A stretch of DNA of 10,069 bases from Patescibacteria group bacterium (GTDB taxonomy: Bacteria; Patescibacteriota; Microgenomatia; UBA1400; PJMF01). Shown here piece by piece: positions 1 through 6,622 of the stretch; positions within the stretch are counted from its first letter, which is position 1; each line of letters begins with the position of its first letter. The notes below the pieces were generated by a model that worked only from the letters and a program-made list of their open reading frames with translations, did not search any database and was not told where the DNA came from. Made by a program: the position numbers and the translations under genes. The stretch spans positions 1-10,069 of the forward strand of contig JAHJBU010000040.1 of assembly GCA_018813375.1 (NCBI GenBank), given 5' to 3'.

Positions 1-112
1 TATTATAAAGGGGATAAGGTGTTTTCACTTGCTCCATACTTCCGAAAGCGAAAACGATTTATTTATTTAGGGGAAACGAATACAATACAACTGTTTAATT
101 AGCTCAAAACTT
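1..112 (+). promoter_or_regulatory. Leader of the type IIG R-M gene: stem-loop plus candidate promoter
   Basis: This region holds an inverted repeat, GTTTTCACTT (21-30) and AAGCGAAAAC (46-55), with 9 of 10 positions paired and a 15-nt loop. A TACAAT -10-like box follows at 81-86, about 32 nt before the ATG at 113. No good -35 is visible (TTTATT at 58-63), and there is no Shine-Dalgarno sequence before the ATG. The whole block aligns with 9735-9848, upstream of the second restriction gene: shared GGGATAAG, ACTTCCG, AATACAATACAA, TTAATT and TTATGAC blocks occur in the same order. The conserved hairpin upstream of the -10 may be an operator. Promoter function is inferred. Confidence 0.55.
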
Positions 113-1585
113 ATGACAAAACAAGAAGCCAAACAACAAATAGCCAAATTGATTGAAAAATATCAACGCCTTGTTGATACCCGAAAGGTAAAATCATACA
201 ACGAAGCCCAAACCCGAAATGAATTTATCGAGCCACTTTTTGAGTTTTTGGGCTGGGACATGCGAAATCTTGAAAATCCAAATGAAGTTACAACAGAAGA
301 AACCGTTTCAAAAGGGCGTGTTGATCTGGCTTTTCGTCTTAATCATATTCCCGTCATGTTTTTGGAAGCAAAAGCATTAAAAGTTGATTTGGACGAATGG
401 AAATGGGCGGAACAAGCCATAAATTACTCTTGGAACAAAAGCGTTACTTGGGCGATTCTTTCAGATTTTGAGGGCATAAAAGTTTTTAACGCTGAAATTC
501 CGCCAAAAAGTTTATCTCAAAATCTTTTCTTTGAGCTAAAATGGCACGAATATTTAGACCAATTTGACCAGTTGTGGTTACTTTCCAAAGAAAGTTTTGA
601 AGAAAAGAAACTCGCCGAACAAGCGGAAAAATGGGGCAAGCTCACCAAACGAAAACAGGTCGGCGAAAAACTTTTTGAAGATTTGACGACTTGGCGTACA
701 CTCCTGACTAAAGACTTCAGGAAAAACAACAGCAACATTGATGATGACGCACTTGATGAAGGCGTTCAAAAAGTTTTAGATCGCCTTATTTTCATCCGCA
801 CCGCCGAAGACAGAAAAATAGAACAAAATATTTTACTTTCACTCGTTCGTGAGTGGGAAACCGCAGGAAAAAAGCACAACATTTTTAAAAGGCTCAATGA
901 TGGCTTTCGTTGGTTTGACGATCACTATAATTCCAAACTTTTCGCTTCGCACGCACTGGAAAACTGGAAAGCGGATGACAAAGTTTTTGAAACAATCATC
1001 AAGGGGCTTTACCAAACCGCCGACGGCTACCGCTACGATTTTTCTGCCATTTCAACCGATGTTTTGGGTGGAATTTATGAGCAGTATTTGGGCTATGTTC
1101 AAGAGAAGAAAGAAAAGGACGAAAAGAAAAAATCCAAACGAAAATCGCAGGGTATTTACTACACGCCAAAATACATTGTTGAGTATTTGATCGAGCAAAC
1201 ACTCGGCGAAGTTTTGAAAAAAGCCAAAGCAAAAGATATTCCTAACATTAAAATTCTTGACCCTGCTTGTGGTAGCGGTTCTTTTCTTATTTCCGCTTAT
1301 GACAAAATGCTGGAAGCTAAAAATAAACTGGATAAACAAACAGGGCTTTTTGATCGTTTTGAAATTTTGAAAAACAATATTTACGGCGTTGACTTGGACG
1401 AACAAGCCATAGAAATCGCTCAACTCAACCTACTTTTGCGCGTACTTTCTCAAAGAACAAAATTACCGACACTTTCACATAATATTAGAATCGGAAACTC
1501 GCTTGTTGAGGGTGAGACTGAAAAATTACAGGAAGTTTTTGGCGATAAATGGCGAGAGCAAAAAGCGTTTAATTGGAAAGATTAG
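113..1585 (+). CDS. Type IIG restriction-methyltransferase, N-terminal part (nuclease + SAM-binding half), ended by in-frame TAG
   Basis: This is the first 490 residues of an Eco57I-like enzyme that would cleave DNA and methylate adenine at its recognition site. Residues about 1-130 look like an HsdR-type PD-(D/E)xK nuclease: GRVDLAF with D71, then FLEAKALK with E85 and K87. Residues about 130-340 are a helical connector. The N6-adenine methyltransferase core begins with QGIYYTPKYIVEYL (about 345-360), and SAM motif I is DPACGSGSF at 383-391. The frame stops at a TAG (1583-1585) just after AFNWKD. Translation continues in the same frame with FFEVFKNEGFDVIIGNPPYI, so the stop cuts the gene between motif I and the NPPY motif. 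The start at 113 gives the full nuclease domain; no Shine-Dalgarno is present. Alone, this fragment keeps the nuclease but cannot methylate. The family call is strong; whether it is functional is open. Confidence 0.85.
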   Translation: MTKQEAKQQIAKLIEKYQRLVDTRKVKSYNEAQTRNEFIEPLFEFLGWDMRNLENPNEVTTEETVSKGRVDLAFRLNHIPVMFLEAKALKVDLDEWKWAEQAINYSWNKSVTWAILSDFEGIKVFNAEIPPKSLSQNLFFELKWHEYLDQFDQLWLLSKESFEEKKLAEQAEKWGKLTKRKQVGEKLFEDLTTWRTLLTKDFRKNNSNIDDDALDEGVQKVLDRLIFIRTAEDRKIEQNILLSLVREWETAGKKHNIFKRLNDGFRWFDDHYNSKLFASHALENWKADDKVFETIIKGLYQTADGYRYDFSAISTDVLGGIYEQYLGYVQEKKEKDEKKKSKRKSQGIYYTPKYIVEYLIEQTLGEVLKKAKAKDIPNIKILDPACGSGSFLISAYDKMLEAKNKLDKQTGLFDRFEILKNNIYGVDLDEQAIEIAQLNLLLRVLSQRTKLPTLSHNIRIGNSLVEGETEKLQEVFGDKWREQKAFNWKD

Positions 1586-1642
1586 TTTTTTGAAGTATTT
1601 AAAAATGAAGGTTTTGACGTAATTATTGGAAATCCGCCGTAT
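1583..1642 (+). other. Nonsense codon and stranded NPPY motif of the type IIG methyltransferase
   Basis: TAG at 1583-1585 is followed in frame by 20 sense codons ending in GNPPY (Tyr codon 1640-1642), without any shift. Family members usually carry an acidic or basic residue at the TAG position (a W-[ED/K]-x-[ED/K]-F pattern before FDVVIGNPPY). A single change from GAG or AAG would explain it; that origin is inferred. Confidence 0.8.
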
Positions 1643-1708
1643 ATCAAAGAATACACAAATAAATCCGCATTCGACGGACTACATGGCAACCCATATTATC
1701 AAGGAAAA

Positions 1709-2947
1709 ATGGATATTTGGACGCTTTTTGCTTGTCGTGCGATTGATTTACTCAAAGACGGCGGCTATTTCAGTTTTATTGCTCCAAATAATTGGCTTAC
1801 AAATGCTGGCGCAAGTATTTTTAGAAACAAAATTTTATCCGAGGGTGAAATTATTAAATTTATTGATTTTGGTGATTTTAAAGTTTTTGAAAGTGCCGGT
1901 ATTCAAACAATGATTTTCGTATTTAAAAAAGGGAAAGTAAGAAAAAATTATAAAACTGACTATGCAAAAATAATTGATAAAAATATTGAAACGGAAAAGG
2001 TTGAAATATTTTTGAGGTCAAACTTAAAAAAAATAGGTAAAGAGATAGTTAGTTTTAAAGCAAAAATAAATCCAGAAAATTTAATAGGGGAAAATCTCGT
2101 TTTTTCTAATGAAGAAGATGAAGCTCTTTTAAATAAAATTGAGTCAAAAAAGAATTTTGAGTTAGGTGAAAAAGAAGTAGCACAAGGGATAGTAGCCGCC
2201 CCCGATAAATACTATATCGTCAATGATTTATCAAATTTTCAAAATAAAGAATTAGAATTCTTAAAGCCTTTTTATACTTCTGCTTCTAAATATGCTTTCT
2301 CAAAAACAAATTCATATATTTTTTATTTATGTGATAAAAATTTTAGAGATGAAAAAATAGATAATTATCCAAACATTAAAAATCACTTTGAACCTTTTAA
2401 AACAATTCTAAAAGAGGCCAAAATCAAATATGGCACCCCTGAAAAACCATATTTTTACCTACACAGAGAAAGAGAAGAAAAGTTTTTTCAAAAAGGTCCA
2501 AAAGTCGTTGGTCAAACTCGTACAGCATTACCTAGTTTTCTCTATACAGAAGACGAATATTATGGATCACGAGCAATGAATTTTATAAGAACTAACAGGA
2601 TTGACTTGAAATATTTAACAGCTCTCTTAAATTCCAAAGTAGCTTGGTTTTGGTTAAAGAATAAAGGCAAGCAACTCGGTGATTTGTTACAAATTGATAA
2701 AGGTCCATTACTAAATATTCCTTTAGTTAAACCCAATGAAAAAGAACAAGCTGAAATTACCAAACTTGCCGAATTGATGATCAATCTACAAAAAGAAGCA
2801 CAAGAAATGACAGGCAACACCGACAAACACGCCCGACTAAAAACGGAAATTGAAAAACTGGACGAAAAAATAGATCGGGCAATTTACAAACTTTATGACC
2901 TCACAGATGAAGAAATCGCGACAATCGAAAAAAATGAAACAAAATAA
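1709..2947 (+). CDS. Type IIG restriction-methyltransferase, C-terminal part (rest of the MTase and target-recognition domain)
   Basis: This is the in-frame continuation of the gene at 113. The joined reading 113-2947 would be 944 residues, counting the TAG codon as one residue. The first ATG after the stop is at 1709 (MDIWTLFACRAIDLL), and no ATG, GTG or TTG occurs in frame between 1586 and 1630. The catalytic NPPY at 1631-1642 (codons 507-510 of the joined frame) therefore lies outside any normal open frame. The fragment holds the MTase C-terminal strands (SFIAPNNWLTN, GIQTMIFVFKKG) and a target-recognition region. It ends in the family's usual tail: LNSKVAWFWLKNKGKQLGDLLQ, a helical linker, and IDRAIYKLYDLTDEEIATIE. 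It overlaps the next gene by 14 bp. It is probably inactive on its own. Confidence 0.85.
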   Translation: MDIWTLFACRAIDLLKDGGYFSFIAPNNWLTNAGASIFRNKILSEGEIIKFIDFGDFKVFESAGIQTMIFVFKKGKVRKNYKTDYAKIIDKNIETEKVEIFLRSNLKKIGKEIVSFKAKINPENLIGENLVFSNEEDEALLNKIESKKNFELGEKEVAQGIVAAPDKYYIVNDLSNFQNKELEFLKPFYTSASKYAFSKTNSYIFYLCDKNFRDEKIDNYPNIKNHFEPFKTILKEAKIKYGTPEKPYFYLHREREEKFFQKGPKVVGQTRTALPSFLYTEDEYYGSRAMNFIRTNRIDLKYLTALLNSKVAWFWLKNKGKQLGDLLQIDKGPLLNIPLVKPNEKEQAEITKLAELMINLQKEAQEMTGNTDKHARLKTEIEKLDEKIDRAIYKLYDLTDEEIATIEKNETK

Positions 2948-3386
2948 TTTTCTCGTTGACTTTATTGAGCAAGAAATGTATTTACAAAATCCGCCTTTGA
3001 AAACGGATAAGTTTATTGAATATTGCAAAAAGCGAGGAGTAAATACCACAAAAGAAGAATTGGAGTTTTTTGAAAAAGAAAAGCTATTCTTCCCTATTGC
3101 TCGGATTGATAGACCAGTTGGAGAAGAAGAACGAATAAAATTTAAAAAATCTGAGGGAAAGGAATACTGGCGACCTGCAAAAGATAAATTACAGGACGGA
3201 GAAACGGAAATTGAACGCTACAAGGTAAAATTTTATTCTACTTATGATGTTTTTAAAGAAGATATTATTGGAACATACCACAAGGAATTGCTCAAAAACT
3301 GGCTAGAGGAAGGCTGTATCTTTGATCCTACTGATAAAGATTTTCAAGAATGGAATACCTTTTTTTGGCGAAGAGTTGGAACATGA
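2934..3386 (+). CDS. R-M-linked TOPRIM-like protein, N-terminal part (frameshifted)
   Basis: This is a 150-residue fragment starting MKQNNFLVDFIEQE. The start at 2934 overlaps the end of the methyltransferase frame by 14 bp, as expected for translational coupling; an earlier in-frame ATG at 2895 lies deep in that gene and is less likely. The N-terminus resembles a winged-helix-like segment (LKTDKFIEYCKKRGV, then LEFFEKEKLFFPIARID). The frame ends in TGA at 3384-3386, shortly after a run of seven T (3360-3366). With six T the reading passes directly from QEWNT to FFGEELEHEKQKIV in the next frame. The joined protein would be 676 residues. I do not recognise a named family for this N-terminal part. 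Confidence 0.7.
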   Translation: MKQNNFLVDFIEQEMYLQNPPLKTDKFIEYCKKRGVNTTKEELEFFEKEKLFFPIARIDRPVGEEERIKFKKSEGKEYWRPAKDKLQDGETEIERYKVKFYSTYDVFKEDIIGTYHKELLKNWLEEGCIFDPTDKDFQEWNTFFWRRVGT

Positions 3387-4965
3387 AAAACAAAAAATTG
3401 TTAGTTTCTATTCATCTTTTCAAATTTACTGGCTGGAAATACTCAAAAAGTCTTTTTCAATTACTCTAAATTTCGCTGGTGATGAAATTAAGGCGATTTC
3501 TCAATTTATTCTGCTTGATAACCGCCAAGGGAATGGTAGCTTTTCGTTTCAAACGATGAATGATTTTGCAAAAAAATTAGAGGAGATTACAAAAAAGGAG
3601 CCATTTCAGGATTTCTTTGATTTAGAAAATAAAAAGAAGATACTAAAAGAAAATTACCAAGAATTTAATAAAGTTTTGAAATTTCTACTTTCCGTTCAGT
3701 CCGTATATTTTCCCTATACAAAATCAGGCGGTGGAACAATACAAATTTCGGGCGATGATAAAAAATGGCACGAAATGAAACGAAATTTTAAACTAAACTC
3801 TGTTTTAGAAAAATTGGATTTCAAAATTGAAGATATCGCTAAATGGTACAAAATCTTTTCAGATGAAGCACAAAAGAGATTAGGAATTAAAAGAGATGAT
3901 TGGATTCAACTTTGGAAAAATATCGCTTGGAATGAAAAAGACAAATTGGAAGGAGATACAAGATTAGGCATTGATTATTTACAATGGGCGGTTATGCTAA
4001 AAAGAATTATTGAGGAAGACTTGCAAAAAGAAATTTTGGATATTGATGAAATTTCAAATATCGCTCCAGATGATATTTTAAAATTTGAACCGAAAAAAAT
4101 GGATCAATATGGAGTATTACTGCGAGCCACAAGAAATAAGAGATATTCAGATCAAGACAAAAATTATTATCACGACCGATATAAACGATCATTTTATTTA
4201 GCGAACGATTTTGGTTTGGACTACCAGCCAAGAGTCATGGTTTTTGTTGAGGGAAAAACCGAAGAAACAATTTTTTCTGAAATTTTTGAACAATATAAAA
4301 ATGTTAAAGCTGAAAATTTGGGTATTGAATTTGTTGATATAGGAGGGATAAGTAAGTTTTTTGGGCAAAAAATTTCTATCAAAGATTCAAATGGAAAATA
4401 CAAGAAGGGTTTTATTAGCAATTTTAATCATCTCATTAGTTATAATCTGAATAAGTGGCAGATTATCCCTTTCTTTATTGGTGATAATGAAAACGATATA
4501 AATCATCTACTACAAAATGGAGCTTCAATTTCTTTTAACCAAAATGACTACTCACTATCAAAAAACTGGCAATACATATGGGGTGTCACAAATGACAATA
4601 AACCTTTCCAAGGAAAAGATTTTGAAATGGCAAATTTTAACGACAATGAAATTGCCACAGTTTTAAGTGGAATTTTGCCAAAACAAATAAAATCTACTGA
4701 TGTTAAAACTCAAAGAGATCAAAATAAAGGTATAAAACAAATTGATGCACAAGTTGAAAATTGTAAAGTGTGTGTCGCTAAAAAGTTAATTGCAAATCTC
4801 TTTGATGAATATGACAAAACGCAAGACGAAACAATTTTTGAACGACCAATTTTTAAAGCAGTAGATAAGATTATAACTTTAGCTAATCGTAATCATCCAC
4901 CAGTTGATAGAGAAATAGAGCTTAAAAACAAAGAGTACATTGAAACGGAATTAAAGAAAGAATAA
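3322..4965 (+). CDS. R-M-linked TOPRIM-like protein, C-terminal part
   Basis: This is the continuation of the 2934 gene in the +1 frame. The ATG at 3322 only opens the frame: its first ~14 residues overlap the upstream fragment out of frame, and the genuine sequence probably starts at FFGEELEHEKQ (about 3361). A mostly helical region of about 300 residues follows. Next comes a TOPRIM-like core: PRVMVFVEGKTEETIF (VEGKTEE around residue 310, nt 4246-4266) resembles the nucleotidyl-transfer glutamate motif of OLD-family and other TOPRIM nucleases. It is followed by LGIEFVDIGGISKFF, then IIPFFIGDNEND (residues 388-392, nt 4483-4497) in the place of the usual DxD motif, then GKDFEMANFNDNEIATVL. 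No ATPase Walker motif is visible, so this is not a canonical full-length OLD protein. Position and coupling suggest a defence role as an accessory nuclease or effector of the R-M system; that is inference. Confidence 0.65.
   Translation: MILLIKIFKNGIPFFGEELEHEKQKIVSFYSSFQIYWLEILKKSFSITLNFAGDEIKAISQFILLDNRQGNGSFSFQTMNDFAKKLEEITKKEPFQDFFDLENKKKILKENYQEFNKVLKFLLSVQSVYFPYTKSGGGTIQISGDDKKWHEMKRNFKLNSVLEKLDFKIEDIAKWYKIFSDEAQKRLGIKRDDWIQLWKNIAWNEKDKLEGDTRLGIDYLQWAVMLKRIIEEDLQKEILDIDEISNIAPDDILKFEPKKMDQYGVLLRATRNKRYSDQDKNYYHDRYKRSFYLANDFGLDYQPRVMVFVEGKTEETIFSEIFEQYKNVKAENLGIEFVDIGGISKFFGQKISIKDSNGKYKKGFISNFNHLISYNLNKWQIIPFFIGDNENDINHLLQNGASISFNQNDYSLSKNWQYIWGVTNDNKPFQGKDFEMANFNDNEIATVLSGILPKQIKSTDVKTQRDQNKGIKQIDAQVENCKVCVAKKLIANLFDEYDKTQDETIFERPIFKAVDKIITLANRNHPPVDREIELKNKEYIETELKKE
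3360..3366 (+). repeat. T7 homopolymer carrying the frameshift in the TOPRIM-like gene
   Basis: Seven consecutive T lie between ACC and GGCGAAGAG. Removing one T joins the 2934 frame to the 3322 frame with no other change. It could be a slipped-strand phase switch, a transcriptional-slippage site, a real loss mutation or a homopolymer read error; the sequence alone cannot separate these. Confidence 0.75.
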
Positions 4966-5195
4966 GATGTTTTCGGTCGGGGCAATTCACCCCTTTTGTT
5001 CCCCTCTTGCCCCTCCCTCAAACCAGAAATAGGAGTTTTGGGCTACGGGCATTCACCCCTTTAATTCCCCTCTGCCCTCCGCCCAAACGGATAAAACAAA
5101 TTTAACTCAATGAAGAAGGTTGAAAAATATTTTTTGAACTCGCTTCACTGAGGTTTCGCGCCTCGCTGCGCTTTCCTCGTTTCACTCGTCAGGGC
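4966..5195. other. Gene-free spacer between the R-M locus and the cassette array
   Basis: No credible open frame is seen here. The region contains the GC-rich direct repeat described separately, then an AT-rich stretch (about 5090-5145). A patch rich in TCGCT/CTCGT words follows (about 5148-5195), where CTCGCTTCACTGAGG is echoed by CTCGTTTCACTCGTCAGG. If the upstream cassette rule holds, this DNA lies immediately 5' of the first attC site and may be the remnant of a cassette whose gene has been lost. Confidence 0.5.
4978..5090 (+). repeat. Imperfect GC-rich direct repeat (two ~45-bp copies)
   Basis: Copy 1 (4978-5024) and copy 2 (5046-5090) share the order CGGGCA-TTCACCCCTTT, TTCCCCTCT, GCCC and CTCC...CAAAC. 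They stand out as C-rich in an AT-rich region, directly after the stop of the TOPRIM-like gene. Each contains a short GGG..CCC potential stem followed by TTT, so weak terminator activity is possible but not convincing. Confidence 0.6.
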
Positions 5196-5331
5196 GTATA
5201 ACAACAGTATATATGGCTCGTCGCTTGCAGCTTCCTCGGCCCATATTTCTCGTCACTATTGCGATGTGATAAAATCACAATTATATCGCAATTACGTTCC
5301 TCGAAACATCATATATACTGAAACGTTATAT
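5196..5331 (+). other. attC recombination site 1 (integron cassette array)
   Basis: The site has R'' GTATAAC (5196-5202), a 3-nt spacer AAC, and L'' AGTATATATG (5206-5215). On the other side are L' CATATATACT (5310-5319), a spacer GAAAC, and R' GTTATAT (5325-5331). The L''/L' arms are a perfect 10-bp inverted repeat. The central region is long and holds its own hairpin: ATTGCGAT-GTGAT-aaa-ATCAC with closing arm ATCGCAAT (5258-5292). The predicted cleavage is G|TT at 5325/5326. The ATG of the next gene (5330) begins inside R'. Confidence 0.75.
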
Positions 5332-5659
5332 GAAATTTAAAAATTTTAAAAACAAAAAGACAGTAATAATCATCCTTTCCACAATTGCTTTTTTTATCTT
5401 GCTAGGAGCATATATTGTTTGGCAAGTTTACTCTAAATCATCTTGTGGTTACAGCTTGTATTATGATCAGGAAATCAATGGCTGTAGAGGAGTTATTGAT
5501 CAGTGCGTTGGAGAGATTAGAGGTTCTATGTGTACCGGTCCAGCACTTGGGATTGAATGTGGAAAGTCTAAAATTATTTGTGGCGAGGAAGTAACATGTA
5601 GCTGTAGCGAAAAGGATAACAAACGCTGGACGCAAGTTTACGGCAAACAAGTACACTAA
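5330..5659 (+). CDS. Cassette 1 gene: small membrane-anchored cysteine-rich protein
   Basis: This gene encodes 109 residues of unknown function. Residues 11-34 form one hydrophobic segment after a lysine-rich start (K2, K4, K7, K9, K10), so the C-terminal part should lie outside the membrane. That part has eight cysteines at 39, 52, 59, 68, 77, 84, 90 and 92, which suggests a disulfide-bonded extracytoplasmic domain. The ATG overlaps the R' box of attC 1, leaving no room for a ribosome site inside the cassette. A TATACT -10-like box at 5314-5319, within the L' arm, would give a nearly leaderless transcript. Its own attC is site 2. I recognise no named family. Confidence 0.75.
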   Translation: MKFKNFKNKKTVIIILSTIAFFILLGAYIVWQVYSKSSCGYSLYYDQEINGCRGVIDQCVGEIRGSMCTGPALGIECGKSKIICGEEVTCSCSEKDNKRWTQVYGKQVH

Positions 5660-5673
5660 AATTTTTAAACATC

Positions 5674-5764
5674 ACATAACACGGGTTATACGGAAAATTA
5701 AGATAATTTCCCCAAATCCTGGTAAAATTGAAACCAGGACTTCGCATAGCCCGGAATGTTATAC
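5674..5764 (+). other. attC recombination site 2
   Basis: The site has R'' ACATAAC (5674-5680), spacer ACG, and L'' GGTTATACG (5684-5692). On the other side are L' CGCATAGCC (5743-5751), spacer CGGAAT, and R' GTTATAC (5758-5764). The centre folds on itself through TCCTGGT and ACCAGGA. It is 91 bp long, downstream of the cassette 1 gene. The flank CATCACATAACACGG is nearly identical to that of site 3. Confidence 0.85.
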
Positions 5765-5778
5765 GCAATCTTTCAAAT

Positions 5779-6114
5779 ATGTATAAAAAAGTATTTATTA
5801 CTAGTTTAATTACGGGAGTATGGGGATTACTATCTTCGATAATCTCATTGGGCAATATAAGGCATTCTGAAACTTTATGGTGGTTTTCAGGAAGTTTATT
5901 TGAAAAAATTATCCTCTTGCCAGCATATTTAACCAACTTGGTTGGAAATCCGTTTATGTCAATATTGCAAGGTGAGGGTGTTATGATTACACCACTTCCG
6001 GCTAAAATCTGGCATGTAGCAATTTCTATCTTGATTGGTCTATCAATCGGGGCAGGAATCTCGATAGTAATCAACAAATATAAAAAAGGAACAAAAGATG
6101 CCAACATCACATAA
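5779..6114 (+). CDS. Cassette 2 gene: small integral membrane protein
   Basis: This gene encodes 111 residues starting MYKKVFITSL. I chose 5779 because the earlier in-frame start at 5728 lies inside attC 2. Two clear hydrophobic segments are at residues about 5-24 and 79-98. A further hydrophobic stretch (about 42-55) may be a third or a re-entrant helix. The C-terminus is basic (NKYKKGTKDANIT). The TAA stop (6112-6114) is part of the R'' box ACATAAC of attC 3, so the gene fills its cassette. Function is unknown. No Shine-Dalgarno is visible. Confidence 0.75.
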   Translation: MYKKVFITSLITGVWGLLSSIISLGNIRHSETLWWFSGSLFEKIILLPAYLTNLVGNPFMSILQGEGVMITPLPAKIWHVAISILIGLSIGAGISIVINKYKKGTKDANIT

Positions 6115-6304
6115 CACGGTATATCTGGTTCAGCCTCAGTTTGCTGATTATTGATAAAAAGAAAGCGGGCAGCATAACTGAGCCTTCTCCCAAATGCTGG
6201 TGAGTTTGGGGGAGGTTCGACTGATGTACCACAATTAATAAATAGTTACAAACTAGTTGCTGAAGCGCCAAAGCCAGCACTTCAGATACACGCGAACGTT
6301 GTGC
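6109..6304 (+). other. attC recombination site 3 (long)
   Basis: The site has R'' ACATAAC (6109-6115), spacer ACG, and L'' GTATATCTG (6119-6127). On the other side are L' CAGATACAC (6283-6291), spacer GCGAAC, and R' GTTGTGC (6298-6304). At 196 bp it is the longest of the four. The centre contains a hairpin, CTCCCAAA paired with TTTGGGGGAG (about 6186-6214). It supplies the stop codon of cassette 2 and possibly a -35-like TTGTGC for cassette 3. Confidence 0.8.
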
Positions 6305-6328
6305 GAAATAAATTTATTCCTTTATAAT
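6299..6328 (+). promoter_or_regulatory. Candidate promoter of the cassette 3 gene, spanning the attC junction
   Basis: A consensus TATAAT lies at 6323-6328, only 7 nt before the ATG at 6335, so transcription would start at or next to the start codon (leaderless). TTGTGC at 6299-6304, 18 bp upstream, is the only -35-like hexamer (3 of 6). It is the part of R' that travels with the cassette. The -10 is good; the -35 is weak. Confidence 0.45.
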
Positions 6329-6334
6329 GAAGTT

Positions 6335-6613
6335 ATGAAAAAACTAATTGTTTTAACAATCGCAGTAACAATCATTGCCGTCTTGGCTTTTGTATTTCTA
6401 TCAAAGGTTCCAAAAAGTTCAGAGGTGACTGACATAGAAAAACCTCCTATTGTTGACCACTTTGCTTGTAGCGACTATTGTCCCGGGCCTAGAGAAAAAT
6501 ATATGGTCAAGATTTATCAAGGTGTTGAAGATGAAGAAGAATGCCGTAAGCTTGGAGGCCGCCCGTTGAGCTATACCGGTTGGGGGACTTTTAAGATTTG
6601 TATAGCGGAATAA
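6335..6613 (+). CDS. Cassette 3 gene: small secreted or membrane-anchored cysteine-containing protein
   Basis: This gene encodes 92 residues starting MKKLIVLTIAVTIIAVLAF. The first 24 residues are a signal peptide or signal anchor. No lipobox cysteine follows, so anchoring by an uncleaved helix is as likely as secretion. The mature part has cysteines in the pattern CSDYC ... EECRKLGG ... GWGTFKIC, with four in total, suggesting two disulfides in a small extracytoplasmic domain. The start at 6335 is preferred over an earlier frame opening at 6257, which lies inside attC 3. Its own attC is site 4. Function is unknown. Confidence 0.8.
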   Translation: MKKLIVLTIAVTIIAVLAFVFLSKVPKSSEVTDIEKPPIVDHFACSDYCPGPREKYMVKIYQGVEDEEECRKLGGRPLSYTGWGTFKICIAE

Positions 6614-6622
6614 ATTTACATC

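Noticed and set aside
1583..1585. UAG recoded as an amino acid genome-wide
   Set aside because: No other in-frame TAG is seen in an otherwise intact gene here. All intact genes end in TAA, so the window neither needs nor shows recoding; a local nonsense change is simpler.
2895..2933. Earlier start for the TOPRIM-like gene
   Set aside because: The added residues overlap the conserved end of the methyltransferase in another frame and look like a lysine-rich shadow.
5728..5778. Longer N-terminus for the cassette 2 gene from ATG 5728
   Set aside because: This stretch lies inside attC site 2 and has no membrane-protein character; 5779 gives a clean KK-plus-hydrophobic start.
6172..6304. A nested fifth attC starting at GCATAAC (6172-6178)
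   Set aside because: The box pairs with GTTGTGC, but the next bases do not match the L' arm, whereas the box at 6109 has matching L'' and L' arms.
6257..6334. Longer N-terminus for the cassette 3 gene
   Set aside because: It runs through the attC 3 right arm; 6335 gives a normal signal sequence and sits next to a TATAAT box.
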